From: Pleomorphomonas carboxyditropha
GTDB taxonomy: Bacteria; Pseudomonadota; Alphaproteobacteria; Rhizobiales; Pleomorphomonadaceae
DNA: 64,000 nucleotides
NCBI RefSeq assembly: GCF_002770725.1
Contig: NZ_NQVN01000009.1
Span: 62,001 to 126,000 of the forward strand
Reading direction: 5' to 3'
Shown here: piece by piece, positions 9,852 to 17,936 of the stretch
How positions within the stretch are numbered: the first letter of the stretch is position 1
Layout: each line of letters starts with the position of its first letter
Program-made: the position numbers and the translations under genes
Notes under the pieces: model-generated
What the model saw: the letters and a program-made list of their open reading frames with translations, nothing else
Told to the model about the DNA's origin: nothing
The model's database searches: none

Positions 9852-9870
9852 TCGGCCGGGTACCGGCCGA
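9852..9870. repeat. Perfect 8-bp hairpin TCGGCCGG/CCGGCCGA between hydantoinase and ABC genes
   Basis: Eight perfect pairs close a three-base loop, 35 bases past the hydantoinase stop. No T run follows, so it may be a processing or partial-attenuation hairpin rather than a full terminator. The remaining gap up to 10103 shows no gene. Confidence 0.4.
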
Positions 9871-10103
9871 TGCGGCGAGAGGCGCGGCGCGTCGGTCGGG
9901 TGAAGTTTGCATATCTGGCCGTGCCGGCCCGGGCCATCCGGGGTGGCGGACGAGGTGGTCGCCTGTGGCGGCCGGCCGAGCGGGCGGCTGTGTCCTCATC
10001 TTGAGTTGGAGCGAACGTCGATCGAACCGCGGGGACTTTCGCTCCAGTCCTCTATCGTCATGCATCCGCTCTTTCCGAATGGATGCTCGGGGTGCCGGCA
10101 AGC

Positions 10104-10883
10104 ATGAACGTCATCGACATCGAGGCGCTATCCCTGACCTTCGAGACCGGCGACGGGCCGGTACAGGCGCTCTCCAACATCGACCTTACGATCGCCAAGG
10201 GAGACTTCGTCTCCTTCATCGGCCCGTCGGGCTGCGGCAAGACGACGCTGCTCCGCGTCATCGCCGACCTCGAACGGCCGACCGGCGGCGCCATTTCCGT
10301 CAACGGCACCACGCCGGAACTGGCCCGCCTCGATCGCGCCTACGGCTACGTCTTCCAGGCGCCCGCCCTTTATCCCTGGCGCACCATCGCCCGGAATGTG
10401 GCGCTGCCGCTGGAGATCATGGGCCTCACCCGCGCCCAGCAGCAGGAGCGCATCGAGCGCAACCTCGCGCTGGTCAACCTCACCGGCTTCGAGAAGAAAT
10501 ACCCCTGGCAGCTTTCCGGCGGCATGCAGCAGCGCGCCTCGATCGCCCGCGCCCTTGCCGTCGAGCCCGACCTGCTGTTGATGGACGAGCCGTTCGGCGC
10601 CCTCGACGAGATCGTCCGCGACCACCTCAACGAGCAGCTTCTCCAGCTCTGGGCCAAGACCAGGAAGACGGTGGTGTTCGTCACCCACTCCATCCCCGAG
10701 GCCGTCTATCTCTCGACCAGGATCGTGGTGATGAGCCCGCGCCCCGGCCGCATCCACGACATTGTCGAGAGCGACCTGCCGCGCGGCCCCCGGCCGCTCG
10801 ACATCCGCGAGACGCCGGAATTCCTGAAGCTCGCCCAGCGGGTGCGCGACGGCCTGAGAGCGGGGCACAGCTATGACGACTGA
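10104..10883 (+). CDS. ABC transporter ATP-binding protein (NitT/TauT type)
   Basis: ATPase subunit of 259 aa for an importer. Walker A is GPSGCGKTT, the Q-loop is FQAPALYPWRT, the signature is LSGGMQQR, Walker B is LLLMDEPFGALDE and the switch histidine lies in VFVTHSIPEA. The sequence resembles the nitrate/taurine/hydroxymethylpyrimidine class. I chose ATG 10104, where similarity begins; an ATG at 10083 would add seven residues. It heads an ATPase-permease-permease-binding protein set. Position directly after hydantoinase argues for import of a pyrimidine, hydantoin or related compound. Confidence 0.92.
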   Translation: MNVIDIEALSLTFETGDGPVQALSNIDLTIAKGDFVSFIGPSGCGKTTLLRVIADLERPTGGAISVNGTTPELARLDRAYGYVFQAPALYPWRTIARNVALPLEIMGLTRAQQQERIERNLALVNLTGFEKKYPWQLSGGMQQRASIARALAVEPDLLLMDEPFGALDEIVRDHLNEQLLQLWAKTRKTVVFVTHSIPEAVYLSTRIVVMSPRPGRIHDIVESDLPRGPRPLDIRETPEFLKLAQRVRDGLRAGHSYDD

Positions 10884-10913
10884 GGTCATCCCGCGGGCGG
10901 GGAGGGCGGCGGC

Positions 10914-11813
10914 ATGATCAAGCCCTCCTTCTTCCGCCACAGCGTCGTTCCGGTATTGACGGTCATCGCCGTCATCATCGCGCTCTGGTACGTCGCGGCC
11001 CTGTTCATGAACCATTCCATGGTGGTGGCCGAGGCGCAGTTGAAGGGCCTCGCGTTCACCCCGTCGGCGACCTGGTACCGGTCCTGGGCGCTCGACAAGC
11101 CGCTGCTGCCGGCGCCGCACCAGGTGATCGCCGAATTGTGGAAGAGCACGGCCGGCCTGTCGATCGCCTCCAAGCGCAGCCTCGTCTACCATGGCTGGGT
11201 GACGCTGTCGGCGACGCTGCTCGGCTTCCTGCTCGGCACCCTCCTCGGCATCTTGCTGGCCATCGGCATCGTCCACCAGAAGGTGATGGACAAGTCGCTG
11301 ATGCCCTGGATCATCGCCAGCCAGACGGTGCCGATCCTGGCGGTGGCGCCGATGCTGATCGTCGTGCTCAACGCCGTCGGCATCTCCGGCCTGCTGCCCA
11401 AGGCTCTGATCTCCACCTATCTCTCCTTCTTCCCGGTGGTGGTCGGCATGGTGAAGGGGCTGCGCTCGCCGGAAGCGATCCACCTCGACCTGATGCGCAC
11501 CTACAACGCCGACGAGCTGCAGGTGTTCACCAAGCTGCGCTGGCCGGCATCGGTGCCCTTCCTGTTCGCCTCGCTCAAGGTGGGCATCGCCATTTCGCTG
11601 ATCGGCGCCATCGTCGGCGAACTGCCGACCGGTGCGGTGGCCGGCCTCGGCGCCCGCTTGCTGTCCGGCTCCTACTACGGTCAGACCATCCAGATCTGGG
11701 CGGCGCTGTTCGCCGCCGCCTTCCTCGCCGGCATGCTGGTGCTGGTGGTCGGCTGGTCGGAGCGCCTCGTCATGCGCCTGATGGGCGCCCGTCCCGAGCG
11801 GAGGGCCGCCTGA
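10914..11813 (+). CDS. ABC transporter permease (NitT/TauT type), first subunit
   Basis: Inner-membrane permease of 299 aa. An N-terminal helix is followed by a periplasmic segment and then five to six transmembrane helices with the BPD_transp_1 domain from about residue 100. The EAA loop is seen around DLMRTYNADELQVFTKLRWPASVPF (shown as region, about residues 190-215). GGGAGGG precedes the ATG. The stop and the next permease start overlap as TGATG at 11811-11815, a sign of translational coupling. It would form a heterodimer with the following permease. Confidence 0.9.
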   Translation: MIKPSFFRHSVVPVLTVIAVIIALWYVAALFMNHSMVVAEAQLKGLAFTPSATWYRSWALDKPLLPAPHQVIAELWKSTAGLSIASKRSLVYHGWVTLSATLLGFLLGTLLGILLAIGIVHQKVMDKSLMPWIIASQTVPILAVAPMLIVVLNAVGISGLLPKALISTYLSFFPVVVGMVKGLRSPEAIHLDLMRTYNADELQVFTKLRWPASVPFLFASLKVGIAISLIGAIVGELPTGAVAGLGARLLSGSYYGQTIQIWAALFAAAFLAGMLVLVVGWSERLVMRLMGARPERRAA

Positions 11814-12682
11814 TGCTCCTCCTCCTGTTGATCGCCATCCTCGGCGTCGCGCTCGGCATCTCCTGGCTGTGCGTCTACCTCGTCCACCTGGGCGAGAGGC
11901 TGCCGGCGACGCGGCGCTTCGTCGACCTTGCGGTGCCGCTGTTGTTCGGCGTCATGCTCATCGCCGAGTGGGAGCTGGTGACGCGCGGCTTCGGCATCCC
12001 GGAAATCCTGCTGCCGGCGCCGTCGGTCATCCTGGCGGCGGCGGCCAACGCGCTGCCGACCCTGTGGGAAGACGTGATGCAGACCTTCGTCAGGTCGGTG
12101 CTGTCGGGCTACGTCGTCGGCTGCGGTCTCGGCTTTCTGGCGGCGCTCGTCATCAACCGTTCCGATTTCCTGAAGCGCGGCCTGTTGCCGCTCGGCAACT
12201 TCGTGTCGGCGCTGCCGATCGTCGGCGTCGCGCCGATCGCCGTCATGTGGTTCGGCTTCGACTGGCAATCCAAGGCGGCGGTCATCGTGCTGATGACCTT
12301 CTTCCCGATGCTGGTCAACACCGAGGCGGGGCTCGCCGCCGCCGGCCATATGGAGCGCGACCTGATGCGCACCTACGCCGCCACCTGGGGCGACGAGATG
12401 CGCCGCCTGCGCCTGCCGGCCGCCTGGCCGTTCATCTTCAACGCGCTGAAGATCAATTCGACGCTGGCGCTGATCGGCGCCATCGTCGCCGAGTTCTTCG
12501 GCGCGCCGACCTATGGCGTCGGCTTCCGCATCTCCACCGAAATGGGCCGCATGAACACCGCCATGGTCTGGGCGGAAATCGGCGTCGCGGCCATTCTCGG
12601 GTCGGTCTTCTACGGCGTCATCGCGCTCGTCGAGCGGCGCGTGACCTTCTGGCATCCGTCTGTCCGCAAAGGGCAGAGGTGA
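11813..12682 (+). CDS. ABC transporter permease (NitT/TauT type), second subunit
   Basis: Permease of 289 aa with an extra N-terminal membrane helix (residues 1-25), a second helix around 40-58, and a BPD_transp_1 domain. The EAA coupling loop lies in the segment MRTYAATWGDEMRRLRLPAAWP (about residues 185-206). Near the end, VAEFFGAPTYGVGFRI is typical of NitT/TauT permeases from pyrimidine or thiamine-precursor importers. Its ATG overlaps the previous stop codon. Two different permeases in one operon imply a heterodimeric pore. Confidence 0.9.
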   Translation: MLLLLLIAILGVALGISWLCVYLVHLGERLPATRRFVDLAVPLLFGVMLIAEWELVTRGFGIPEILLPAPSVILAAAANALPTLWEDVMQTFVRSVLSGYVVGCGLGFLAALVINRSDFLKRGLLPLGNFVSALPIVGVAPIAVMWFGFDWQSKAAVIVLMTFFPMLVNTEAGLAAAGHMERDLMRTYAATWGDEMRRLRLPAAWPFIFNALKINSTLALIGAIVAEFFGAPTYGVGFRISTEMGRMNTAMVWAEIGVAAILGSVFYGVIALVERRVTFWHPSVRKGQR

Positions 12683-12728
12683 ACCCGGCGGCGGCAACCG
12701 CCGCCGGCAATCAAAAAAGGGGAACGAC

Positions 12729-13712
12729 ATGACCAACACCATGACCAAGCTGGCTCTTGCCAGTGCCCTGGCGCTGACGGCCTTCGGGGCCGAAGCCGCC
12801 GACAAGCTGACGCTGCAACTGAAATGGGTGACGCAGGCCCAGTTCGCCGGTTATTTCGTCGCGAAAGACAAGGGCTACTACGAGGCCGAGGGGCTCGACG
12901 TCGAGATCAAGCCCGGCGGCCCCAACATCGCCCCCGAGCAGATCATCGCCGGCGGCGGCGCCGACGTGATCGTCGACTGGATGGGCGCCGCGCTGGCCGC
13001 CCGCGAAAAGGGCGTGCCGCTCGTCAACATCGCCCAGCCCTACAAGAACGCCGGCCTCGAGATCATCTGTCCGGCCGATAGCCCGATCAAGAAGGTGGAG
13101 GACTTCAAGGGCCACACCATCGGCGTCTGGTTCTACGGCAACGAGGTGCCGTTCTTCGCCCTGATGAACAAATACGGCCTGAGCACCGAAGGCGGCGCCG
13201 ACGGCGTCAAGGTGCTGCAGCAGAGCTTCGATGTGCAGCCGCTGATCCAGAAGCAGGCCGACTGCATCCACGTCATGACCTACAACGAGCTCGGCCAGGC
13301 CTATGACGCCGGCTATACGCCCGACAAGCTCACCGTCTTCTCCTACACCGAGATGGGCGACAATCTTCTCGAGGACGGCCTCTACGTGCTGGAGCCGAGC
13401 CTGAAGGACGCCGCCCTCAAGGACAAGCTCGTCCGCTTCGTCCGCGCCTCCATGAAGGGCTGGACCTACGCCAAGGACAATCCCGAGGACGCGGCCGACA
13501 TCGTGCTCGACAACGACACCACCGGCGCCCAGACCAAGGAGCACCAGCTCTACATGATCAAGGAGGTCGCCAAGCTCCTGGGAGATTCCACCGGCGTGCT
13601 CGACGAGGCCGCCTATGCCCGTACCGAGAAGGCGGTGCTCGACCAGAAGATCATCACCAAGAAGCCGGAAGGCGCCTGGACGCACGAGATCACCGACGCC
13701 GCGCTGAAGTGA
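12729..13712 (+). CDS. ABC transporter substrate-binding protein, NMT1/THI5-like
   Basis: Periplasmic binding protein of 327 aa. A signal peptide ends near AFGAEA (residues about 18-23). The mature protein begins KLTLQLKWVTQAQFAGYFVAKDKGYY (region at residues 25-50), diagnostic for NMT1/THI5-type proteins that bind pyrimidine-like ligands. The GGGNADV-equivalent here is GGGADVIVDW. An AAAAGGGGAAC ribosome site precedes the ATG. It is the last gene of the importer and ends at a strong terminator. A pyrimidine-like ligand agrees with the neighbouring dihydropyrimidinase, though this has not been shown for this protein. Confidence 0.92.
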   Translation: MTNTMTKLALASALALTAFGAEAADKLTLQLKWVTQAQFAGYFVAKDKGYYEAEGLDVEIKPGGPNIAPEQIIAGGGADVIVDWMGAALAAREKGVPLVNIAQPYKNAGLEIICPADSPIKKVEDFKGHTIGVWFYGNEVPFFALMNKYGLSTEGGADGVKVLQQSFDVQPLIQKQADCIHVMTYNELGQAYDAGYTPDKLTVFSYTEMGDNLLEDGLYVLEPSLKDAALKDKLVRFVRASMKGWTYAKDNPEDAADIVLDNDTTGAQTKEHQLYMIKEVAKLLGDSTGVLDEAAYARTEKAVLDQKIITKKPEGAWTHEITDAALK

Positions 13713-13736
13713 CGACGGCCGGCTGTTGGAAGATCA

Positions 13737-13770
13737 CGCCGCGCGGAGGGACGCTCCGCGCGGCGCTTTG
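13737..13770 (+). terminator. Intrinsic terminator after the pyrimidine/hydantoin ABC operon
   Basis: Perfect 12-bp inverted repeat (13737-13748 with 13754-13765) around a five-base loop, followed by CTTTG. It lies 25 bases past the binding protein stop. Confidence 0.75.
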
Positions 13771-13851
13771 CAACGATATGGGAGCGTCGTCCGGAAGGCG
13801 GCGCCGGTTTTTCCTCATAACGCTGTAACGACAACAAGATAAGCGACGCCT

Positions 13852-13956
13852 GGAGCAATTTCAGCAAAAGCGGGAACCGGTTTTGCGTCCGAAATTGCGG
13901 CTAATCAAAGAGATGGAGCATTTCCGGCGAACCTGTTTTCGCCGGAAATACTCTAG
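13852..13956. repeat. Dispersed palindromic intergenic repeat (GAGCA...CTCTAG type)
   Basis: Two consecutive hairpins bounded by GAGCAATT and CTCTAG: GCAATTTC pairs with GAAATTGC, and the second arm TTTCCGGCGAA pairs with TTCGCCGGAAA. It shares layout and boundary sequences with the element at 28181-28283. Such elements are scattered through Hyphomicrobiales genomes. The rest of the gap 13713-14029 holds only the terminator. Confidence 0.65.
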
Positions 13957-14029
13957 CGTTCGTCGGAACGGCGCATGGCCTCGGGGAGGGCACGGCCGAT
14001 GGCAAACGTTGCCGGGTCGAGGCCTGAAT

Positions 14030-14353
14030 TCAAACGAGAAGTCGGTTCAGTCCGGCCAGAAAATCGCCGAGGCGCTGGCGGTGGGCGCAATAATAGATGG
14101 TCCGTCCGTCGCGACGGGTCAGGACGAGGCCGTCCGACCTGAGACGGGCGAGCTGTTGTGATACCGCAGGTTGCGGAAGGTCGAGCTTCCGCTCCAGCTC
14201 GCCGACCGAGCATTCCTTGCGGGAAAGATGCACCAGAATGGCGAGACGCTGTTCATGGGACAGCGCCCGGACGGTGCGGCAGAGGTCGTGGATCAGCAAC
14301 GGGACGGCCACCCTTCCGTCGTCAACTGAATCGTTCTGACTTGTGTCTTGCAT
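14030..14353 (-). CDS. ArsR/SmtB family winged-helix regulator
   Basis: Regulator of 107 aa. The winged helix spans residues about 30-90: ALSHEQRLAILVHL, then the recognition region LDLPQPAVSQQLARLRSDGLV and wing TRRDGRTIYYCA. Cysteines occur near residues 25, 48 and 89, but the ELCVC metal motif is absent and the helix-2 cysteine of sulfide-sensing BigR/SqrR proteins is replaced by valine, so the signal cannot be assigned. No obvious target is adjacent; the AT-rich gap upstream is the only candidate besides its own promoter. Confidence 0.85.
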   Translation of the reverse strand: MQDTSQNDSVDDGRVAVPLLIHDLCRTVRALSHEQRLAILVHLSRKECSVGELERKLDLPQPAVSQQLARLRSDGLVLTRRDGRTIYYCAHRQRLGDFLAGLNRLLV

Positions 14354-14834
14354 GGCTCAGTTCACCTCGACACGAGAGGTGCCTTCCCTGACAATAAATC
14401 GTCAACTGTAAGGAAACACAAGACGAGTCAGAGGCGTTTGGTTGACTACGGTGAGGTAGTCCGGCCGGCGTTCGTAATCTTGGCGAGCAAAAATAACAAA
14501 GAGAACCAAAAGGCGAAATATGGTGAACAAAATATCGGTTGGAGAGATTTGCGGGGAGATTTTAGAAACGGTGAATTTGCCGGGGGATTTCAAACAGGTA
14601 GGCGGCCATCGCGTGAAGCGGGCTTGGACGATCGCCAAGCGGGGGAATCTGCAGTCCGGAGAATCCTAAACCATTGGTTGTTTTTACTCTAGTAAATTTT
14701 CTTGAGGAAATCCGAGCGATCACCTGAGGGCGTCTCATCGGCGAGCTTCCCTTTTCCGGTCCGCGGCCCGCCGGCTCGGGAATCGAAACGTCGCCGCATC
14801 CGATCCGGATACGGCGACGCCGGCAGGATAGCGA
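14354..14834. other. AT-rich island between ArsR and BTLCP genes
   Basis: About 480 bases whose central part (14390-14710) is clearly poorer in GC than the flanking genes. It contains one small open frame at 14520-14669, listed separately. Nothing else was recognised; the composition suggests either acquired DNA or a regulatory zone. Confidence 0.5.
14520..14669 (+). CDS. Possible 49-aa protein of unknown function
   Basis: ATG at 14520 opens a 49-codon frame ending TAA at 14667-14669, with an AAAAGG ribosome-like site seven bases upstream. The product starts MVNKISVGEICGEILETV and has a basic second half with GGHRVKRAWTIAKRG. No family was recognised. The frame lies in an AT-rich island, where chance frames are less common than in GC-rich DNA, but the length is too short to be sure it is translated. 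Confidence 0.3.
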   Translation: MVNKISVGEICGEILETVNLPGDFKQVGGHRVKRAWTIAKRGNLQSGES

Positions 14835-15437
14835 TCACTTCAGCGAGCCGACCAACGAGGTGCGGGCATCCTCGATCAGATCCCAGCTATTGGGATCGCG
14901 CGTCGACTGACGCTTGAGATAGGTATAGGGCGTGTCGGCCCAGACGAGGATCTTGTCCGTCTTGTTGTCGAGCACCACGTCGCCGCGATTGGTGCGGACG
15001 GTCAGAACCGCGTGACCGGAGCCGGTCTCGTCGCGCACCACGGTGATCAGCAGCGCGCTCTGCGGCCAGCCCGACTGTATCAGGTCCCGCCGCTTTTCGA
15101 GCACGTAGTCCTCGCAGTCGCCGGCGAGCTTGGGATAGTCCCAGCGTTCGAGTACGCCGTAGATTTCCATGTCGGTGGCCGGCAGCACGGCGGTGTTGAC
15201 CGCCGTGTTGACCTGGTTGAGCTGGTTCCATACCGCCTGGGTCAGGGTGACGACCTGGTCGATGTCCTTTTGAGGCCGGCAATCGGCGGGATAGGTGGCG
15301 CAGAACTGCACGTAGCCGACCGGAGGGGCCGCGACGCCGTGGATGCTCATCAGCTTTTCGGTAGCCCAGCCGGTTTGAGCGGCAAGCATGGCCGAAAAAC
15401 ACAGAACCGTTCTTGTTAGCGTCGCGATCTTTATCAT
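14835..15437 (-). CDS. Periplasmic transglutaminase-like cysteine peptidase (BTLCP family)
   Basis: Exported protein of 200 aa. Residues 1-25 form a signal peptide ending TGWA. The papain-like catalytic residues are visible: Cys in AGDCEDYVLEKRRDL (about residue 106), His in GSGHAVLTV and Asp in VVLDNKTD. This matches the bacterial transglutaminase-like cysteine proteinase family, which includes LapG, a protease that releases surface adhesins under cyclic-di-GMP control. No LapD partner or adhesin lies in the window, so the substrate is unknown. The start at 15437 has GGGAGA upstream. A PilZ gene follows further along the same strand direction, but no operon is implied. Confidence 0.9.
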   Translation of the reverse strand: MIKIATLTRTVLCFSAMLAAQTGWATEKLMSIHGVAAPPVGYVQFCATYPADCRPQKDIDQVVTLTQAVWNQLNQVNTAVNTAVLPATDMEIYGVLERWDYPKLAGDCEDYVLEKRRDLIQSGWPQSALLITVVRDETGSGHAVLTVRTNRGDVVLDNKTDKILVWADTPYTYLKRQSTRDPNSWDLIEDARTSLVGSLK

Positions 15438-15540
15438 CGTCGTGACGTCTCCCTGTTGTTGTCAGGAGAATGACACAGTTGTTTTTCGGTCGCGTGAAAT
15501 AGAAAAATCAAAACGCCATTATCTTGGAAATGATCTGTTT

Positions 15541-15554
15541 ACGAAAATTTTCGT
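15541..15554. promoter_or_regulatory. Perfect 14-bp palindrome ACGAAAATTTTCGT upstream of BTLCP gene
   Basis: A fully symmetric site 104 bases upstream of the peptidase start, in AT-rich DNA. It is a candidate operator; the binding protein is unknown. Confidence 0.4.
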
Positions 15555-15895
15555 CTTGTTTTAGGGTTTGTTTATACTAATAAGAACGGTCATATTTACT
15601 TCCCATCCACCATGGCCCGGCCCGGCCGATCCAGGCGTTAACGCTTGACGGACCGATGGGTTGCCACCCGGCCCGGACTCTCCGTCCTGTCCGGTTTCGG
15701 TACTGCCGCTTCTCGAAGCTGCATTAACCCTGCCAGAGGGAGGTGTCCTCCGTTGGCACAGATGCGGTGTTTCCGGAAAGACGAAGGCGGGCGCACTGGT
15801 TCGCCTCGGACAGGCGCAGGCGTCGCCGGCGGTCCGGCGGGATGACGGCCGGCCTGTGAGGAAATCGAGGCGTGGTTATCGAAGGGGAAACGCCG

Positions 15896-15960
15896 GAGCA
15901 TCGGACCGAAAGTGGCTCCGCCTTTCGGCAAAATCCGATGCACCAACAAAGACTAGAGCG
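15896..15960 (+). repeat. Dispersed repeat, GCATCGGACCGAAA family, copy 1
   Basis: Starts GAGCATCGGACCGAAAG and ends ATCCGATGC with trailing ACAAAGACTAGAG. The ends pair (GCATCGGA with TCCGATGC). Other copies are at 32391, 38851 and 39969. Confidence 0.75.
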
Positions 15961-15983
15961 GCAGCCCGAGTACGCGAACGTTC

Positions 15984-16026
15984 GATGACAGCTCTATACA
16001 TGGGAACAAAGGGATAGGTCGGCGCC
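15984..16026 (+). repeat. Dispersed repeat, GATGACAGCT...GGGATAGGTCGGC family, copy 1
   Basis: About 41 bases nearly identical (three small differences) to the reverse complement of 38278-38320 and to that of 38590-38630. Always part of larger repeat mosaics. Confidence 0.7.
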
Positions 16027-16094
16027 CCGGGTACGCTGCACGGATCTATCCGGGCGTCCGTCGCTCTGGAAGACGCGGCGATACCGCGCCGTCG

Positions 16095-16766
16095 TCAGAG
16101 ATTGTTCTTCAGCATGTCCTCGGACTGCAGCATCGCGAATTCCACGGCGATGCCGTCGCTGAAGTGGCGCACCACGCGGGCCCGCATGCGCCCGAGCGTG
16201 ACCGAGGTACCGAGCGGCGGCCGGATGTTGGTGGCGACGGCCGCGCCGGAAAGCGACACGTCGATGATCTTGCAGCGGCTTTCCTGCCCGTCGGGCAGGA
16301 CCAGGTTGGAGAACGGGCGCTGCGGCGTGATGCGTTCGTGGCGCCGGTCTTCGGGCAGGTTGAGGGTATCGCGGTTGGCGAGCCACGTCAGTTGGGCGGC
16401 GAGCCTCTCGCGCTTGCCGGCCGTGGCGTTCACCGTCATGGCGAAGCCGCCCTCGAACAGCCGGGTGATCTGCCCCTCGATGCGGCCGACATGGTCGAGA
16501 TAGGCGACGACCCGCTCGCCGACATCGCCGGCGACCGGCGTTATCAGCGCCGCGCCGCCGGGCGACATGTCCTGGACCTGGCAGGGATATTCGTTGCGGT
16601 TGGGCAGCATGAAGCGGCCGAGCACGTCGATTTTTACGCGCTGAAACCGCCGACGTTCCGGTTTGGGAAATCTGCTCGCACGAAGAGGCGCCGTAGCCGC
16701 GAGGGTTGCCATGCCGCTGTCCACTGGTCGGCCAGATCCGGCCACTTTCCATGTAACGGTAAGCAT
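16095..16766 (-). CDS. Protein with two PilZ domains
   Basis: Cytosolic protein of up to 223 aa with two tandem PilZ domains, the cyclic-di-GMP binding fold. The first (about residues 37-115) has RRRFQRV and DMSPGG; the second (about 140-215) has RRHERI and DVSLSG. Both therefore keep an RxxxR element and the (D/N)xSxxG element. ATG 16766 has AAGG just upstream; ATG 16712 would remove 18 residues. It lies 38 bases downstream of a PAS protein gene on the same strand, a pairing seen in related bacteria. A role in motility, exopolysaccharide or cell cycle signalling is likely but not specified. Confidence 0.85.
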   Translation of the reverse strand: MLTVTWKVAGSGRPVDSGMATLAATAPLRASRFPKPERRRFQRVKIDVLGRFMLPNRNEYPCQVQDMSPGGAALITPVAGDVGERVVAYLDHVGRIEGQITRLFEGGFAMTVNATAGKRERLAAQLTWLANRDTLNLPEDRRHERITPQRPFSNLVLPDGQESRCKIIDVSLSGAAVATNIRPPLGTSVTLGRMRARVVRHFSDGIAVEFAMLQSEDMLKNNL

Positions 16767-16804
16767 CCAACCTTAAGATTAAGTTTAGTGGGCGTGCGAC
16801 CGGA

Positions 16805-17470
16805 TCAGTCGGCCCGGCCGCCCTCGATGACGCGGAAATGGCGGAAGGTCCGCCCCGGCAGCGTGTGGGCGGCGGGCCGGCTGCGATCGATGCTGAGCGA
16901 GGGCGGCTCGTGGCGGACGGGAGCCCGGCCGTGCGTGCCGTCGACCTTCTCGCTGTTCAGCAGGAAGGCGGGCTTCTCGTCCGGCCAGATCAGCCGCAGG
17001 CTCTGCAAGGGCTGCCGCACGACGGGATAGAGGCCGAGCCAATAGGGCTGGTCCATCGGCGCGAAGCAGCCGAGGATGCGGGTGTGGTTCGCTCCCTGGT
17101 GCCTGAGCGGCAGGAAAATCACCTCCACCGGCATGATCTGGCCGCGGTCGTTGGTGGCGCTGAGGCCGAACACGGCGGCGGCGCCGTCCTCGACCACCGC
17201 CGCCAGCAGGCAGGCGATGGATTCCCGATCCTTGCCCGACCAGAAGTCGAGCACGTTGCGCCCCTTCAGCTCGCGGCCGTAAGCGGCGCAAATGCGGGTG
17301 CCGGCCAGGCGGAAGGAATAGGTCTGGCGGTCGAGCGCCTCGAGGATGAAGGTATCGCCGAGAATGCCGCGGATGGCGGCCGGGTCCACTTCGTTGCGCT
17401 CCGGCGCCGCCCGCCGGCCGCGCAGGTTCGTCCAATATTCATAAAGAGAACGCGCGACGACGCTTTTCAT
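16805..17470 (-). CDS. PAS_5 domain protein
   Basis: Protein of 221 aa matching the PAS_5 (former DUF1457) family of alphaproteobacteria. It begins SLYEYWTNLRGRRAAPERNEVDP (region, residues 8-30), typical of the family, then ILGDTFILEALDRQTYSFRLAGTRI and the DFWSGKDRESI motif. The C-terminal part has PYWLGLYPV. ATG 17470 has GGGGA upstream; an ATG at 17545 would add 25 residues. No output domain is present, so it probably works through a partner; the PilZ protein directly downstream is the obvious candidate. Confidence 0.85.
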   Translation of the reverse strand: MKSVVARSLYEYWTNLRGRRAAPERNEVDPAAIRGILGDTFILEALDRQTYSFRLAGTRICAAYGRELKGRNVLDFWSGKDRESIACLLAAVVEDGAAAVFGLSATNDRGQIMPVEVIFLPLRHQGANHTRILGCFAPMDQPYWLGLYPVVRQPLQSLRLIWPDEKPAFLLNSEKVDGTHGRAPVRHEPPSLSIDRSRPAAHTLPGRTFRHFRVIEGGRAD

Positions 17471-17936
17471 CGAAATCCCCGCAAGACCAGAGCGACCCGG
17501 CTCGATTTGCCTGTGATGGGACGCGGCGCCATGCCATTTCGGCACAGGGGCAACACGTCCTAAACCAACTGATGGGTCCTGAGCAGGCTGCGTGCCAGAA
17601 GATGTCCGTTGTCCCCACTGTTCTCGGGGGAAAGGGGATCGGCGGTTGAAAAATGAATGCGTGTAGCGTGGTCGCTCCCTCGACCCTTGCTAGAAAGGGG
17701 CAAATTCCGGCAATGACGTTATATTAACTCTGAAGAAACGCGTCGGTCGCGGAGGGCCGAACGCTTTGTGTCGGATTTGGTTTATGGCCGGTTATCGCAA
17801 TGGATGCATTTTGAAGGATCGGTTCCTCGGCCGCCGGCTGCTCCATCGCGGCACCGCTGCGTTGCCGCTGTGCCTTTTTGACTGCGCTCTGGCACCGCTT
17901 CCGTCTTTGCGATAAAGCGCTGTCGGAGCTCGCGGC
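17471..17936. other. Divergent intergenic region, no gene seen
   Basis: About 465 bases between the PAS gene and the rhomboid-like gene. It should contain both promoters. No repeat copy, RNA gene or credible small gene was recognised. Confidence 0.4.

Larger units (their letters stand above)
15438..16094. other. Gene-free region with palindrome and two dispersed repeats
   Basis: The part next to the BTLCP gene (15440-15610) is AT-rich and should carry its promoter, including a 14-bp perfect palindrome. The part from 15896 on consists of copies of two repeat families found elsewhere in the window. Short open frames here end inside the repeats and were not accepted. Confidence 0.5.

Noticed and set aside
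14030-14353. Metal-sensing (ArsR-type) or sulfide-sensing (BigR-type) assignment for the winged-helix protein
   Set aside because: Neither the ELCVC metal motif nor the BigR cysteine pair is present, so no signal is claimed.
15638-16017. Short open frames on both strands ending in a MTALYMG-like peptide
   Set aside because: They lie in dispersed repeats; the same peptide occurs wherever the repeat occurs.
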